Positions 27,982-36,314 of a stretch of 64,000 nucleotides of DNA are shown piece after piece. The stretch spans positions 114,012 through 178,011 of the forward strand of contig NZ_FOQV01000011.1 of assembly GCF_900113835.1 (NCBI RefSeq), written 5' to 3'. Below the pieces are notes generated by a model that was given only the letters and a program-made list of their open reading frames with translations, did not search any database and was not told the DNA's origin. Origin of the DNA: Allobosea sp. OK403. Its GTDB lineage: Bacteria > Pseudomonadota > Alphaproteobacteria > Rhizobiales > Beijerinckiaceae. Each line of letters begins with the position of its first letter. The stretch's first letter is position 1. The translations under genes were made by a program, and so were the position numbers.

Positions 27982-29364
27982 ATGTCCAAGCTTCCTGCCG
28001 TTCTCTCCCGTCTCGATGCCGATCTCGAAGCCTCGCTCGCGCGGTTGTCGTCCTGGCTCGAAATCCCCTCGATCTCGACGGATTCCGCCTACTGGCCCGA
28101 TAGCCGTCGCGCCGCGGAGTGGCTGCGGGCGGATCTGGAATCGCTCGGCTTCAAGGCTTCGCTCGGCGAGACGCCCGGCCAGCCTGTCGTGCTGGCGCAC
28201 CGGCCCAAGCCCGGCGCCCCGCATGTGCTGTTCTACGGCCATTACGACGTGCAGCCGGTCGATCCGCTGAATCTCTGGGATACCGAGCCGTTCAAGCCGG
28301 TGGTCAAGGAGATCGCGCCCGGCCGCAAGGTCATCGTCGCGCGCGGCGCCTGCGACGACAAGGGCCAGGTCATGACCTTCGTCGAGGCGATGCGCGCCAC
28401 CATCGCCGAGACGGGCGATCTGCCTGTCGGCGTCACCATCCTGGTCGAGGGCGAGGAGGAATCCGGCTCGGTCAACCTGCCGGCCTTCGTCCGTGAGAAT
28501 GCCGACAAGCTCAAGGCCGACATCGCGCTGGTCTGCGACACCGGCATGTGGGACCGCGACACGCCGGCGATCACCGCCTCGCTGCGCGGCATGGTCTATC
28601 AGGAGGTCACGATCAGCTGCGCCGATCGCGACCTGCATTCGGGCCTGTTCGGCGGCGCGGCCGCCAATCCGGTGCATGTGCTTTCGCGCATCATAGCCAG
28701 CCTGCATGACGAGACCGGCCGCATCACGGTTCCCGGCTTCTATGAAGGCGTCGAGGAGCCGTCGAATTCGCAGAAGGCCGATTGGGCCGATCTGGGGCTG
28801 ACGGAAGAGGAGTTCCTCGGCCAGGTCGGCCTGAAGCATTCGATCGGCGAGAAGGGCCGCATGCTGATCGAGCAGATCCAGTCGCGCCCGACCTGCGACG
28901 TCAACGGCATCTGGGGCGGCTATACCGGCGAGGGCACCAAGACGGTGATCGCCGCCAAGGCCTCGGCCAAGGTCTCCTTCCGTCTCGTCGGCAAGCAGGA
29001 CCCCGACAAGATCGCCGCCGCCTTCCAGGCCTATGTCCGCGCGCAATTGCCCGACGACATCTCGGCCGAGTTCATCGTCTACAGCGCCTCGCCCGCAATC
29101 GCGGTGCCCGCCGATTCACCGGCGCTGACCAAAGCGCGTGCGGCCCTGACCGAGGAATGGGGCCGCAAGGCGGTGACGATCGGCTCGGGCGGCTCGGTGC
29201 CGGTGGTCGGCGATTTCAAGCGCCTGCTCGGCATGGACACGCTGCTCGTCGGCTTCGGCCTCGATGACGACCGGGTGCATTCGCCCAACGAAAAATACGA
29301 CCTCTCATCCTTCCATAAGGGACAGCGCTCCTGGGCGCGCATCTTGCAGGCATTGGGTTCATGA
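27982..29364 (+). CDS. M20 family dipeptidase/metallopeptidase
   Basis: 460 residues. The metal site is visible: HVLFYGHYDVQPVDP (His 87, Asp 89), ACDDKGQVMTF (Asp about 125-126) and the catalytic VEGEEESGS (Glu 158-160). The central segment with RDLHSGLFGGAAANPVHVL is the dimerisation/lid domain of the M20A/CNDP type. Such enzymes cleave small peptides with two zinc or manganese ions; the substrate is unknown. ATG 27982 is preferred over ATG 27952 by similarity to the usual family start. The LOG gene overlaps its stop by four bases. Confidence 0.92.
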   Translation: MSKLPAVLSRLDADLEASLARLSSWLEIPSISTDSAYWPDSRRAAEWLRADLESLGFKASLGETPGQPVVLAHRPKPGAPHVLFYGHYDVQPVDPLNLWDTEPFKPVVKEIAPGRKVIVARGACDDKGQVMTFVEAMRATIAETGDLPVGVTILVEGEEESGSVNLPAFVRENADKLKADIALVCDTGMWDRDTPAITASLRGMVYQEVTISCADRDLHSGLFGGAAANPVHVLSRIIASLHDETGRITVPGFYEGVEEPSNSQKADWADLGLTEEEFLGQVGLKHSIGEKGRMLIEQIQSRPTCDVNGIWGGYTGEGTKTVIAAKASAKVSFRLVGKQDPDKIAAAFQAYVRAQLPDDISAEFIVYSASPAIAVPADSPALTKARAALTEEWGRKAVTIGSGGSVPVVGDFKRLLGMDTLLVGFGLDDDRVHSPNEKYDLSSFHKGQRSWARILQALGS

Positions 29365-29942
29365 AATCGGTTTGCGTCTTCTGCGGGTCCAATCCCGGCA
29401 ATGAGCCCGTCTATGCGGCGGGCGCCCGCGCCATGGGCGCCGAGATCGCCCGGCGCGGCCTCGTCCTGGTCTATGGCGGCGGCGCGGTGGGATTGATGGG
29501 CATCGTCGCCAATGCCGCGCTCGAGGCTGGCGGCGAGGTTCATGGTGTCATTCCCCGCGCGCTGCGCGAAAAGGAGGTCGGGCATCACGGCCTGACGCGG
29601 CTCGAAGTCGTCGAGACCATGCATATCCGCAAGGCGCGGATGGCCGAGCTCTCGGACGGCTTCATCGCCATGCCTGGCGGCATCGGCACGTTTGAGGAGT
29701 TGTTCGAGATTTGGACCTGGGGGCAGCTCGGGATCCATTCCAAGCCGCTCGCTTTCCTCAATGTCGCGGGCTTCTACGACCCGCTCGCGGCCTTCCTCGA
29801 CAACACCGTCGATGCCGGCTTCCTGAAGCCGACCCATCGCGCCATGGCGCTGACCGATACCGAGCCGGCGACCCTGCTCGACCGCATGGAGCAATATGTG
29901 CCGGCCGCGACGATCAAATGGGTGGAGAAGGAACAGGCTTGA
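29361..29942 (+). CDS. LOG family protein (TIGR00730)
   Basis: 193 residues. Rossmann-like lysine decarboxylase fold with the nucleotide-binding VYGGGAVGLMG and the active-site PGGIGTFEEL (about 105-114). These proteins act as cytokinin riboside 5'-monophosphate phosphoribohydrolases or related nucleotide hydrolases rather than lysine decarboxylases. The length fits the family. The ATG overlaps the upstream peptidase stop, so they are co-translated. Confidence 0.92.
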   Translation: MKSVCVFCGSNPGNEPVYAAGARAMGAEIARRGLVLVYGGGAVGLMGIVANAALEAGGEVHGVIPRALREKEVGHHGLTRLEVVETMHIRKARMAELSDGFIAMPGGIGTFEELFEIWTWGQLGIHSKPLAFLNVAGFYDPLAAFLDNTVDAGFLKPTHRAMALTDTEPATLLDRMEQYVPAATIKWVEKEQA

Positions 29943-30252
29943 GCGGCGGGTTCGAGACTTAAGCTCTCATCCTGAGGCTCCGCCGTCATTCCGGGCTCGA
30001 TCCTTCGGATCGCCCGGGAATGACGGCGGAGGATAACGTCATCGCTCAGCGCCGGATGATGCGCGCAAGCCTGCCTGTCCAAAAAAGCGGACCGGCCGCG
30101 CTCGGAGTTCTGGAGCGTTCGCCGCGAGATCGACTACGCCCTGCCCGACGAGATCCTCAGCTATCTGCGCAATCCGGGGTAGGGCGCGAGGCGAGCGGGG
30201 CAGGGGGCGAGGCCAATGGTGATGGCCTTTTGGGGCCTCGCATAATTACCGC
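29943..30252. other. Intergenic: short palindrome plus a coding-like remnant
   Basis: 310 bp. A compact GTCATTCCGGG-type palindrome lies at 29985-30024. From about 30060 to the TAG at 30180-30182 the plus strand reads as 40 open codons without a start, ending EIDYALPDEILSYLRNPG. That looks like the 3' end of a lost gene rather than random sequence, but I cannot name it. Confidence 0.4.
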
Positions 30253-31236
30253 TCAGGTGGCTGGCGTTCCAGGCGGCGGCGGGCCGGTCAGTTCCTTATA
30301 TGGAAACTGCTTTGTCTCAATGATGTTGCCGGCAGGTCCCCAGGTGAATCTGAGGCCGTTCCAGCTGCCGAAATGCATGCCGGCGGGCTGTGTTCCCGTC
30401 CAATAAAATTGCAGATGGATGGAGGCGACGACTTCGGCGCCGGTACGCTGCGCGAGTTGGTAGCAGAATTCGTTGCCGTCATAGCTGACGTGGCCATTGG
30501 CCTCGAAACACGCCCCGATGCGCGCCACCAGGCAGCTATGGAATTCGATGCGCTTGACCTTGCCACGCAGTTGCTCGAGCTGCGCCAGATCGGTCCGGCA
30601 GATCCCGCCTTTTCCGGGGCCGATATAGAGGTTGCCCTTTGCGGGATCGACAATCCGCTCCGGCAATGTCGGATGTTGAAACGCGCCCCTGCAGCATTGC
30701 ACGAAGCCGGGCAGGCCGTGCGACATGATTTTCAGCGTAAGATTGCCGCCGGCCTCATCGCCCCGCTTGATGACATTGTCGATCATCCATTGCAGCGGCG
30801 TGTCGCCGTTGACCTCAAGCACGTCGCCAAGCGGCTTCCAGCCGAACAGACGCACGTCATGGACGACGAATACCCTTGGCGGCCCGGATGGTGGAGGTGG
30901 AGGTGGAGGCGGAGGCGGAGGCGGAGGGCCAATCGATGCCAGCTCTTGGTCGAGTGCGGCGATTGTCTTCTTGCCGACGATATCGTCGATCCGCCCGGCG
31001 TAATTCAGGATGCGGCGCGCTGTCTTGAAACTCCGCACGCTGGCGGCCGTCGATGGTCCGTAGCGCATCTTGGACAATTCGTCCGCTGCGATGTCCCCTG
31101 CGCCGAGCCGGATCAGCGCCTGCTGAATCTTGCCGACGAAATCGCCGATGGTGCCTGGCGTCACATGGCTGGGATCGGAGACCGCGCAGGCCTCCAACCG
31201 CGGATCGCCGGAGAATTCTTTTGATTTGAGTGGCAT
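30253..31236 (-). CDS. Putative caspase-fold (DUF4347-like) protein with N-terminal PG-binding-like domain
   Basis: 327 residues. Residues 30-105 look like a peptidoglycan-binding-type helical domain (GDFVGKIQQALIRLGAG, KMRYGPSTAASVRSFKTAR, DDIVGKKTIAALDQ). A 14-Pro tract (104-116 region) links it to a C-terminal domain with ITVHD-type strands and a putative His-Cys dyad: LKIMSHGLPG (His 173) and IEFHSCLVARIG (Cys 235), then FCYQLAQRTGAEVVAS. This order resembles DUF4347/clan CD folds, where SHG and GC motifs precede LAxxTGAxV. There is no signal peptide. Activity is inference; no partner gene is adjacent. Confidence 0.65.
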   Translation of the reverse strand: MPLKSKEFSGDPRLEACAVSDPSHVTPGTIGDFVGKIQQALIRLGAGDIAADELSKMRYGPSTAASVRSFKTARRILNYAGRIDDIVGKKTIAALDQELASIGPPPPPPPPPPPPPSGPPRVFVVHDVRLFGWKPLGDVLEVNGDTPLQWMIDNVIKRGDEAGGNLTLKIMSHGLPGFVQCCRGAFQHPTLPERIVDPAKGNLYIGPGKGGICRTDLAQLEQLRGKVKRIEFHSCLVARIGACFEANGHVSYDGNEFCYQLAQRTGAEVVASIHLQFYWTGTQPAGMHFGSWNGLRFTWGPAGNIIETKQFPYKELTGPPPPGTPAT

Positions 31237-31771
31237 CGGCGTCCCATCGCGTCATGAACGAAGTGACAGTCGGCCGCAGCCCCGATCCAGAAGCTCGACG
31301 GGTTACGATAGAAAACAGTAAGACGCCGAAATGCCGAAAGGGAATGCGTGTTGTATGGGCTTGGGGGTGCTTATTTTAAGCTGCTCCAGCCACTAGAAAT
31401 CTACCGGGAGGTGATCTGTCAACTCCGCTAAGCCCTCATAGCGGACTAAATTCTGCATCGCCGCGAAACGACGGCGCTTCCAGTTCAGCCCGGAGGCGAA
31501 ATCGCCCGCAGGACGTCCCTGAAAACGCTGCACTGCAGCTGGAAGGCTCGCAAGGCCGCGCGTGGCACCGGCGCCGCGCCGCCGAGATGTGCAATAAACC
31601 GGCGCCGTCTCATGCGAGGCTCGCAATCAGATCTTCGCGACCGCCCGAGCATGGCAGAGGGGCTCGGCGAGGGCGGTTGCCGCCCATGCCCGACGCGATC
31701 CCTCCCTATCTCCGCAATCCGAATGAGGCCGCGATGTCCATTCAGCTTGCCCCTCAGCGGGCGGAACGGGA
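31237..31771. other. Gene-free interval between two minus-strand genes
   Basis: 535 bp with no supportable gene. A short plus-strand frame at 31686-31796 begins PDAIPPYLRNPNEA, echoing the YLRNP ending of the remnant at 30180, but it has no ribosome site or conserved domain. The minus-strand frame at 31393-31626 is compositionally unlike coding sequence. Confidence 0.4.
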
Positions 31772-32620
31772 TCAGCGCGAGAACCACCAGCTATAGCTGG
31801 CGGGCGGCTGCGGTGGTTCCTCTTGCCGCCCGCCGGCGCCGAGCGCGAGCAGGCGCGCGCTGGCTTCCGTGATCCAGGAGCGATGCTCGTTGATCGGCGT
31901 GATCGCGGTGAAGCCGCCGCAGATGCGCCTGGCCCGCGAGTTGAGCGGGCCGCTCGACCAGCTGACGATGCCGACGAGATCGCGCGAAGCGGACGAACCG
32001 CGCAGCACGGGGCCGCCGGAATCGCCGCGGCAGGCCCCGGCGCCCGGGCTTTCGCCCTTGGTCTGCGTATCGACCGCGACCTTGACGGTGTTGGCCGTGG
32101 TGTAGTTGCCGGCATTGACCAGGGGCGTCTCGCGCAGGCGCCGCGCCGTGCCCTTGTTGTCCTCGATCGCGAGGCCGAAGCCCGCCATGGTGACGGCCTC
32201 ACCCTGCCAGAGGCCGCCGCCGAGCGAAAGCGGCTCGATATCGGGCGGTAGCGGCGATGCCAGCCGCAGGAGCGCGAGATCGGTGCCGGGCTGCGTGCGC
32301 GGCGTCGTTCCCGGCACGAAGCTCGGATGCGGCAGCACGGCGATCACGGGGTGGCGGCGCGTGCGAAAGCGTGGATCGAGGCTGATGACGCGGACCGAGC
32401 CGCCGCCCATCAGGCAATGCGCGGCGGTCAGGACCAGCTCGGGCGCGATCGCCGCGCCGGAGCAGAGTTCGCCCCGGCTGGTTTCGATCCGCAAGGTCGA
32501 GGCGCGCATGCCGCCGGCATCCCGCGACGTCGTGCCACCCACCACGGCGAGCGCGGGGGAGGCGGCGGCCAAGAGGGCCGCCACGAGTGCAGTGGCAAGT
32601 GCAATTGCGCGCAATGTCAT
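31772..32620 (-). CDS. Trypsin-like serine protease, exported (1)
   Basis: 282 residues starting at ATG 32620; an upstream ATG adds 10. A signal peptide (LRAIALATALVAALLAAASPALA) precedes VVGGTTS, the usual chymotrypsin-fold start. The triad is His 68 (VLTAAHC), Asp 114 (GTDLALL) and Ser 201 (GACRGDSGGPVL). It lacks PDZ domains, so it is an S1A protease and not DegP type. A second homologue lies 96 bp upstream on the same strand, and the pair may form an operon. Substrates are unknown. Confidence 0.88.
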   Translation of the reverse strand: MTLRAIALATALVAALLAAASPALAVVGGTTSRDAGGMRASTLRIETSRGELCSGAAIAPELVLTAAHCLMGGGSVRVISLDPRFRTRRHPVIAVLPHPSFVPGTTPRTQPGTDLALLRLASPLPPDIEPLSLGGGLWQGEAVTMAGFGLAIEDNKGTARRLRETPLVNAGNYTTANTVKVAVDTQTKGESPGAGACRGDSGGPVLRGSSASRDLVGIVSWSSGPLNSRARRICGGFTAITPINEHRSWITEASARLLALGAGGRQEEPPQPPASYSWWFSR

Positions 32621-32716
32621 GATGGCGACCAAGCTTGGAACTGGCTTCAATGTATGGGTTGCTGCTCGCCAGCGTCAAATCGTCCCCGGAGTCCCGAACA
32701 GCCTCCGGCCCTCCCG

Positions 32717-33499
32717 TCAGCGGCGTGTTGTCCAGCTGGCGCTCTCGCCCCAGTTCGACAAGGTCTTGTCGATCCAGCCGCGTTGCGGGGCGACGAGAAC
32801 GCCCTGGCTCAACAGGCCGCAACTCTTGCCCGAGGGGCCGGTCGACCAGCTGGCGACGGCGATGACGCCGCCATCGGCTGATGTCATCGGCCCGCCGGAA
32901 TCGCCCTGGCAGGCGCCGGCGCCCGCCTTCTTGCCGAGGCCATTGGCGTCGGCCGCCCAGATCAGGATATGGCCGGGACCATAGGGCTCCACAGTGACGA
33001 GCCCGGCCGAGCGATAGGTTCCGGTGGTGCGGGCCTCGCCTTCGCGGGTCACGCCATAGCCGGCGAGCGACACAGGCGAGCCGGCGCGCGGCAGGTCGCC
33101 ATCGACCAGCGTGGCCGGGACGAAGCGGGCCGGCAGCGCGACCTGGACACGCAGCAGCACGAGATCGATCGAGCGCCGGCGATTGGCGACGGCCCCGCCA
33201 TTGAATTCGGGGTGGATGGCGACGCTGACTGGGGCGATCAGCACGGGCTCGTCGCTGCCGCCCTCTTTCCAGTGAATGCGCAGATCCGTGCCGCCATCGG
33301 CGCAATGTGCCGCGGTCAGGATGGTGCGCGACGACAGGACGATGCCCGAGCAGACGCCGCCGCGCGCATTCAGGACCATCAGGGTCGATGCGGCGGCCGG
33401 GCCGCCATCGCGGCCGCCGACCACAGCGCCCGCCATTTGCGGCGCCGCCATCGCAGACAGCGCCAGCCCGCAGGCTGCGATCAATCGTCCGAGGCCCAT
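32717..33499 (-). CDS. Trypsin-like serine protease, exported (2)
   Basis: 260 residues. ATG 33499 is chosen because AAGGAG lies 7 bases upstream and it begins directly with a signal peptide (LGRLIAACGLALSAMAAP); longer starts at 33517 and 33697 are less likely. Catalytic residues are His 65 (ILTAAHC), Asp 112 (SIDLVLL) and Ser 201 (GACQGDSGGPM). The spacing between residues matches the neighbour at 31772-32620 closely, so the two are probably tandem paralogues. Confidence 0.88.
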   Translation of the reverse strand: MGLGRLIAACGLALSAMAAPQMAGAVVGGRDGGPAAASTLMVLNARGGVCSGIVLSSRTILTAAHCADGGTDLRIHWKEGGSDEPVLIAPVSVAIHPEFNGGAVANRRRSIDLVLLRVQVALPARFVPATLVDGDLPRAGSPVSLAGYGVTREGEARTTGTYRSAGLVTVEPYGPGHILIWAADANGLGKKAGAGACQGDSGGPMTSADGGVIAVASWSTGPSGKSCGLLSQGVLVAPQRGWIDKTLSNWGESASWTTRR

Positions 33500-33739
33500 G
33501 GCGCGCTCCTTACTCATCGGGAGGGCTGGATAGCGCGGGCGCCGGCCAATTTGAACCCGCAATCGGAAGCGATCATGGCAGGTCTCGCCGCAGGCTGATG
33601 TCGCGCTCGTGATCGCCCGGGTCAACGCCGTGATCGGGCGCAGCCATGAAGGACGTGGACGGGTGGCGATTGCGTGACATACTCTGCGCCGATGCACGCC
33701 ATGGTATTCATGGTGTGTTCAGTCGGCCGGGATTAGCGC

Positions 33740-34060
33740 ATGTCGATGATGCCCGTTGAACCCATCTTCGCTCTCGCTTTGCTCGCGGCCCCGCTGCCGA
33801 TCGTCCGGGTCGACGACCCGACGCCGATCTCATGCCTCTCCGCCGAGGAGATGCGCGAGGCCATCGCCGATGGGCGCGTCATTCAGCCTGCACAGGCCTC
33901 GCGTCATGCCCGTAATGCGGCGCCGGGCGAGGTCTTGCGCATCCGGCTCTGCCGCCAGGGCGATGAATATGTCTATGTGATCACGACGCTGAAGCGCGAC
34001 GGGCGCGTCGCCCGGGTGACGCTCGAGGGCCAATCTGGCAAGGTTGCGACCATACGCTGA
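33740..34060 (+). CDS. Small exported PepSY-like protein upstream of a two-component system
   Basis: 106 residues with a hydrophobic N-terminus (IFALALLAAPLPIV). The rest resembles PepSY-type sequences: ISCLSAEEMREAIADGRVI, then EVLRIRLCRQGDEYVYVIT and ARVTLEGQSGKV. Small PepSY proteins are often encoded beside PhoPQ-like regulators and may tune the sensor. It starts at ATG 33740 and ends about 107 bp before the response regulator. Confidence 0.75.
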   Translation: MSMMPVEPIFALALLAAPLPIVRVDDPTPISCLSAEEMREAIADGRVIQPAQASRHARNAAPGEVLRIRLCRQGDEYVYVITTLKRDGRVARVTLEGQSGKVATIR

Positions 34061-34098
34061 GCGCGAGGCCTCGCGATTCGGGCCCGGCCGGGCCACAT

Positions 34099-34156
34099 AT
34101 CATCGCCAATCTGGCAGATATCATTGCCGACGAGGCAGATATCCTTGCTAACCAGG
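34099..34156. repeat. Tandem 21-bp direct repeats upstream of a response regulator
   Basis: Two full copies (ATCATCGCCAATCTGGCAGAT at 34099-34119 in near-identical form at 34120-34140) and a third partial copy at 34141-34156 lie just before the GTG start at 34168. The spacing of two helical turns suits cooperative binding of a regulator, possibly the OmpR-type protein encoded next (inference). Confidence 0.65.
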
Positions 34157-34167
34157 AGTACGCGACC

Positions 34168-34836
34168 GTGAGACTGCTCGTCGTCGAGGACGACAAGGAC
34201 CTCAACCGCCAGATCGTTACCGCGCTGGAGAATGCCGGCTATGCGGTCGACAAGGCTTTTGACGGCGAGGAAGGGCTCTATCTCGGCGAGACCGAACCCT
34301 ATGACGCCGTCATTCTCGACCTCGGCCTGCCGAAGGTCGATGGCGTCGCCGTGCTGCAGGGCTGGCGACGCGCCGGCAAGGCGATGCCGGTGCTGATCCT
34401 GACGGCGCGCGACCGCTGGAGCGACAAGGTCGCCGGCTTCGATGCCGGCGCCGACGATTATGTGGTCAAACCCTTCCATGTCGAGGAGCTCCTGGCGCGC
34501 GTGCGCGCCCTGCTGCGCCGCGCCGCTGGACATGCGACCGCCGAATTGATCTGCGGGCCGGTGCGGCTCGACACGCGCGCCAGCCGCGTCGTCGTCGACG
34601 GCAACCCGGTCAAGCTGACCTCGCATGAGTACCGCCTGCTCGCCTATCTGATGCATCACCAGGGCCGCGTCGTCTCCCGCACGGAGCTGGTCGAGCATCT
34701 CTACGACCAGGATTTCGACCGGGATTCGAACACGATCGAGGTCTTCGTCGGCCGCCTGCGCAAGAAGCTCGGCGTCGAGGTCATCGAGACCGTGCGGGGC
34801 CTCGGCTACATCGCCGCCGCGCCCGAGAAGGTCTGA
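34168..34836 (+). CDS. OmpR-family response regulator (PhoP/FeuP-like)
   Basis: 222 residues. Receiver domain with acidic pocket EDD and phospho-acceptor Asp 51 (VILDLGLPKVDG), Lys in VVKPFHVEEL; C-terminal winged helix with LTSHEYRLLAYLMHHQGRVV and GRLRKKLGVEVIETVRGLGY. The start is GTG 34168, with CAGGAG upstream. The histidine kinase follows 9 bp later. Sequence style is close to rhizobial PhoP/FeuP regulators of envelope and osmoadaptation, which I infer only from similarity. Confidence 0.92.
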   Translation: MRLLVVEDDKDLNRQIVTALENAGYAVDKAFDGEEGLYLGETEPYDAVILDLGLPKVDGVAVLQGWRRAGKAMPVLILTARDRWSDKVAGFDAGADDYVVKPFHVEELLARVRALLRRAAGHATAELICGPVRLDTRASRVVVDGNPVKLTSHEYRLLAYLMHHQGRVVSRTELVEHLYDQDFDRDSNTIEVFVGRLRKKLGVEVIETVRGLGYIAAAPEKV

Positions 34837-34845
34837 TCGCGCGCG

Positions 34846-36222
34846 ATGCCGTTGAAGTCGCATCGCTATTCGCTTGGCGCGCGGCTCTTCCTTTCGGCGG
34901 CGATCTGCTGCGCGCTGGTGCTGATGCTGGCGGGCATCGGCCTCACGACCTTCTACCGCCGTTCCGCCGAACGCGGCTTCGACGAGCGCCTCAGCGTCTA
35001 CATCAAGGAGCTCGTGGCCGATCTTGCCGCGCCGCCCGAAGCGGAGCGGCAGGCGATCGGCGATCTCGGCGAACCGCGCTTCGACCTGCCCTTGTCGGGC
35101 TGGTATTGGCAGATCATCCGGCTTGACGGGGAGAAGCCGACAATTCGCAGCTCGCGCTCGCTCGTCGGCGGCCAGCTGCCGAAATTGCTTGACCAGCAAT
35201 TGACGCCCAATGCGCGGGGCCTGCGCGAAACCTATGTTTCGGGGCCCGACGACCGCGCCTTGCGCGTCCTCGAACGTGAGATCGATGTCGGCGAGGATGG
35301 CCGCTTCACCGTGGCGGTCGCGGCTCCCGCCGATGAGATCGACGGCGATATCCGCGATTTCCGCTTTGCCCTGACGCTGACCTTCGTCCTGCTCGGGCTT
35401 GCGCTCGTCGCCTCGACGCTCATCCAGGTGCGCTTCGGCCTGCGGCCGCTGGTGCGGCTGGGAGCCGCTGTCGGGGCCGTCCGGACCGGCGAGGCGCCGC
35501 GCATTGCCGGGCAGTACCCGCCCGATCTCGCGCCCCTGGCGGGAGAACTGAACCAGCTCATCGACGCCAATCGCGAAATCCTGGAGCGGGCGCGCACCCA
35601 GGTCGGCAATCTCGCGCATGCGCTGAAGACCCCGCTCAGCGTCATGCTGAACGAGGCGGAGGCCGGGCAGGGTGCGCTGCCCGACATGGTGAAGACGCAG
35701 GCCGCGATCATGCGCGACCAGGTTCAGTATTATCTCGACCGCGCCCGGGCCGCCGCGCTGTCGGGCGCGCTCGGCGGGGTGACCGAGACCGCGCCCTCGC
35801 TCGATGCGTTGATCCGCACCTTCTCGAAGATCTCGCAGGGACGCGGCATCACGGGCTCGCATCGCGTGCCGGCCGGAATCCGGTTTCGCGGCGAGAAGCA
35901 GGATTTCGAGGAGATGCTGGGCAACCTGCTCGACAATGCCTTCAAATGGGCGGACGCGACCGTCGAGGTCAGCCTCGCGCCGTCATCCGATGTCGGGTCT
36001 GAGCGCATCGCGCTCCTGATCGACGATGATGGGCCGGGCTTGCCCAACGAGGCCATGGCGGATGTGCTGAAGCGCGGCCGGCGGCTCGACGAGACGATTC
36101 CAGGCTCGGGGCTGGGCCTGTCGATCGTCGCCGATCTGGCCAAGCTCTATGGCGGCGGCCTCTCGCTGCAGAAATCGCCGCTGGGCGGCCTGCGGGCGCG
36201 CCTCGTTCTGCCTTCGGTTTAA
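34846..36222 (+). CDS. Sensor histidine kinase (PhoQ/FeuQ-like)
   Basis: 458 residues. Two membrane helices (about 14-36 and 176-196) bracket a periplasmic sensor region; a HAMP-like linker follows. The H-box NLAHALKTPLSVML has His about 258; the catalytic domain shows NLLDNAFKWAD, DDDGPGLP and GSGLGLSIV. It autophosphorylates and passes phosphate to the regulator encoded just upstream. The H-box form HALKTPL is typical of PhoQ-like kinases. The stimulus is not known. Confidence 0.92.
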   Translation: MPLKSHRYSLGARLFLSAAICCALVLMLAGIGLTTFYRRSAERGFDERLSVYIKELVADLAAPPEAERQAIGDLGEPRFDLPLSGWYWQIIRLDGEKPTIRSSRSLVGGQLPKLLDQQLTPNARGLRETYVSGPDDRALRVLEREIDVGEDGRFTVAVAAPADEIDGDIRDFRFALTLTFVLLGLALVASTLIQVRFGLRPLVRLGAAVGAVRTGEAPRIAGQYPPDLAPLAGELNQLIDANREILERARTQVGNLAHALKTPLSVMLNEAEAGQGALPDMVKTQAAIMRDQVQYYLDRARAAALSGALGGVTETAPSLDALIRTFSKISQGRGITGSHRVPAGIRFRGEKQDFEEMLGNLLDNAFKWADATVEVSLAPSSDVGSERIALLIDDDGPGLPNEAMADVLKRGRRLDETIPGSGLGLSIVADLAKLYGGGLSLQKSPLGGLRARLVLPSV

Positions 36223-36314
36223 GACGAATTGCCGTTTGAGGCGAGGCGCCTGCGTGACCCTTTGTCGCCACCTTCGTGCGTGAAGCGCGGCCCGCGATTG
36301 TCTAAGAGTTCCTG

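Noticed and set aside
30890..30927. GGTGGAGGC-type simple repeat
   Set aside because: It is the poly-Pro linker codons of the minus-strand gene, not an independent element.
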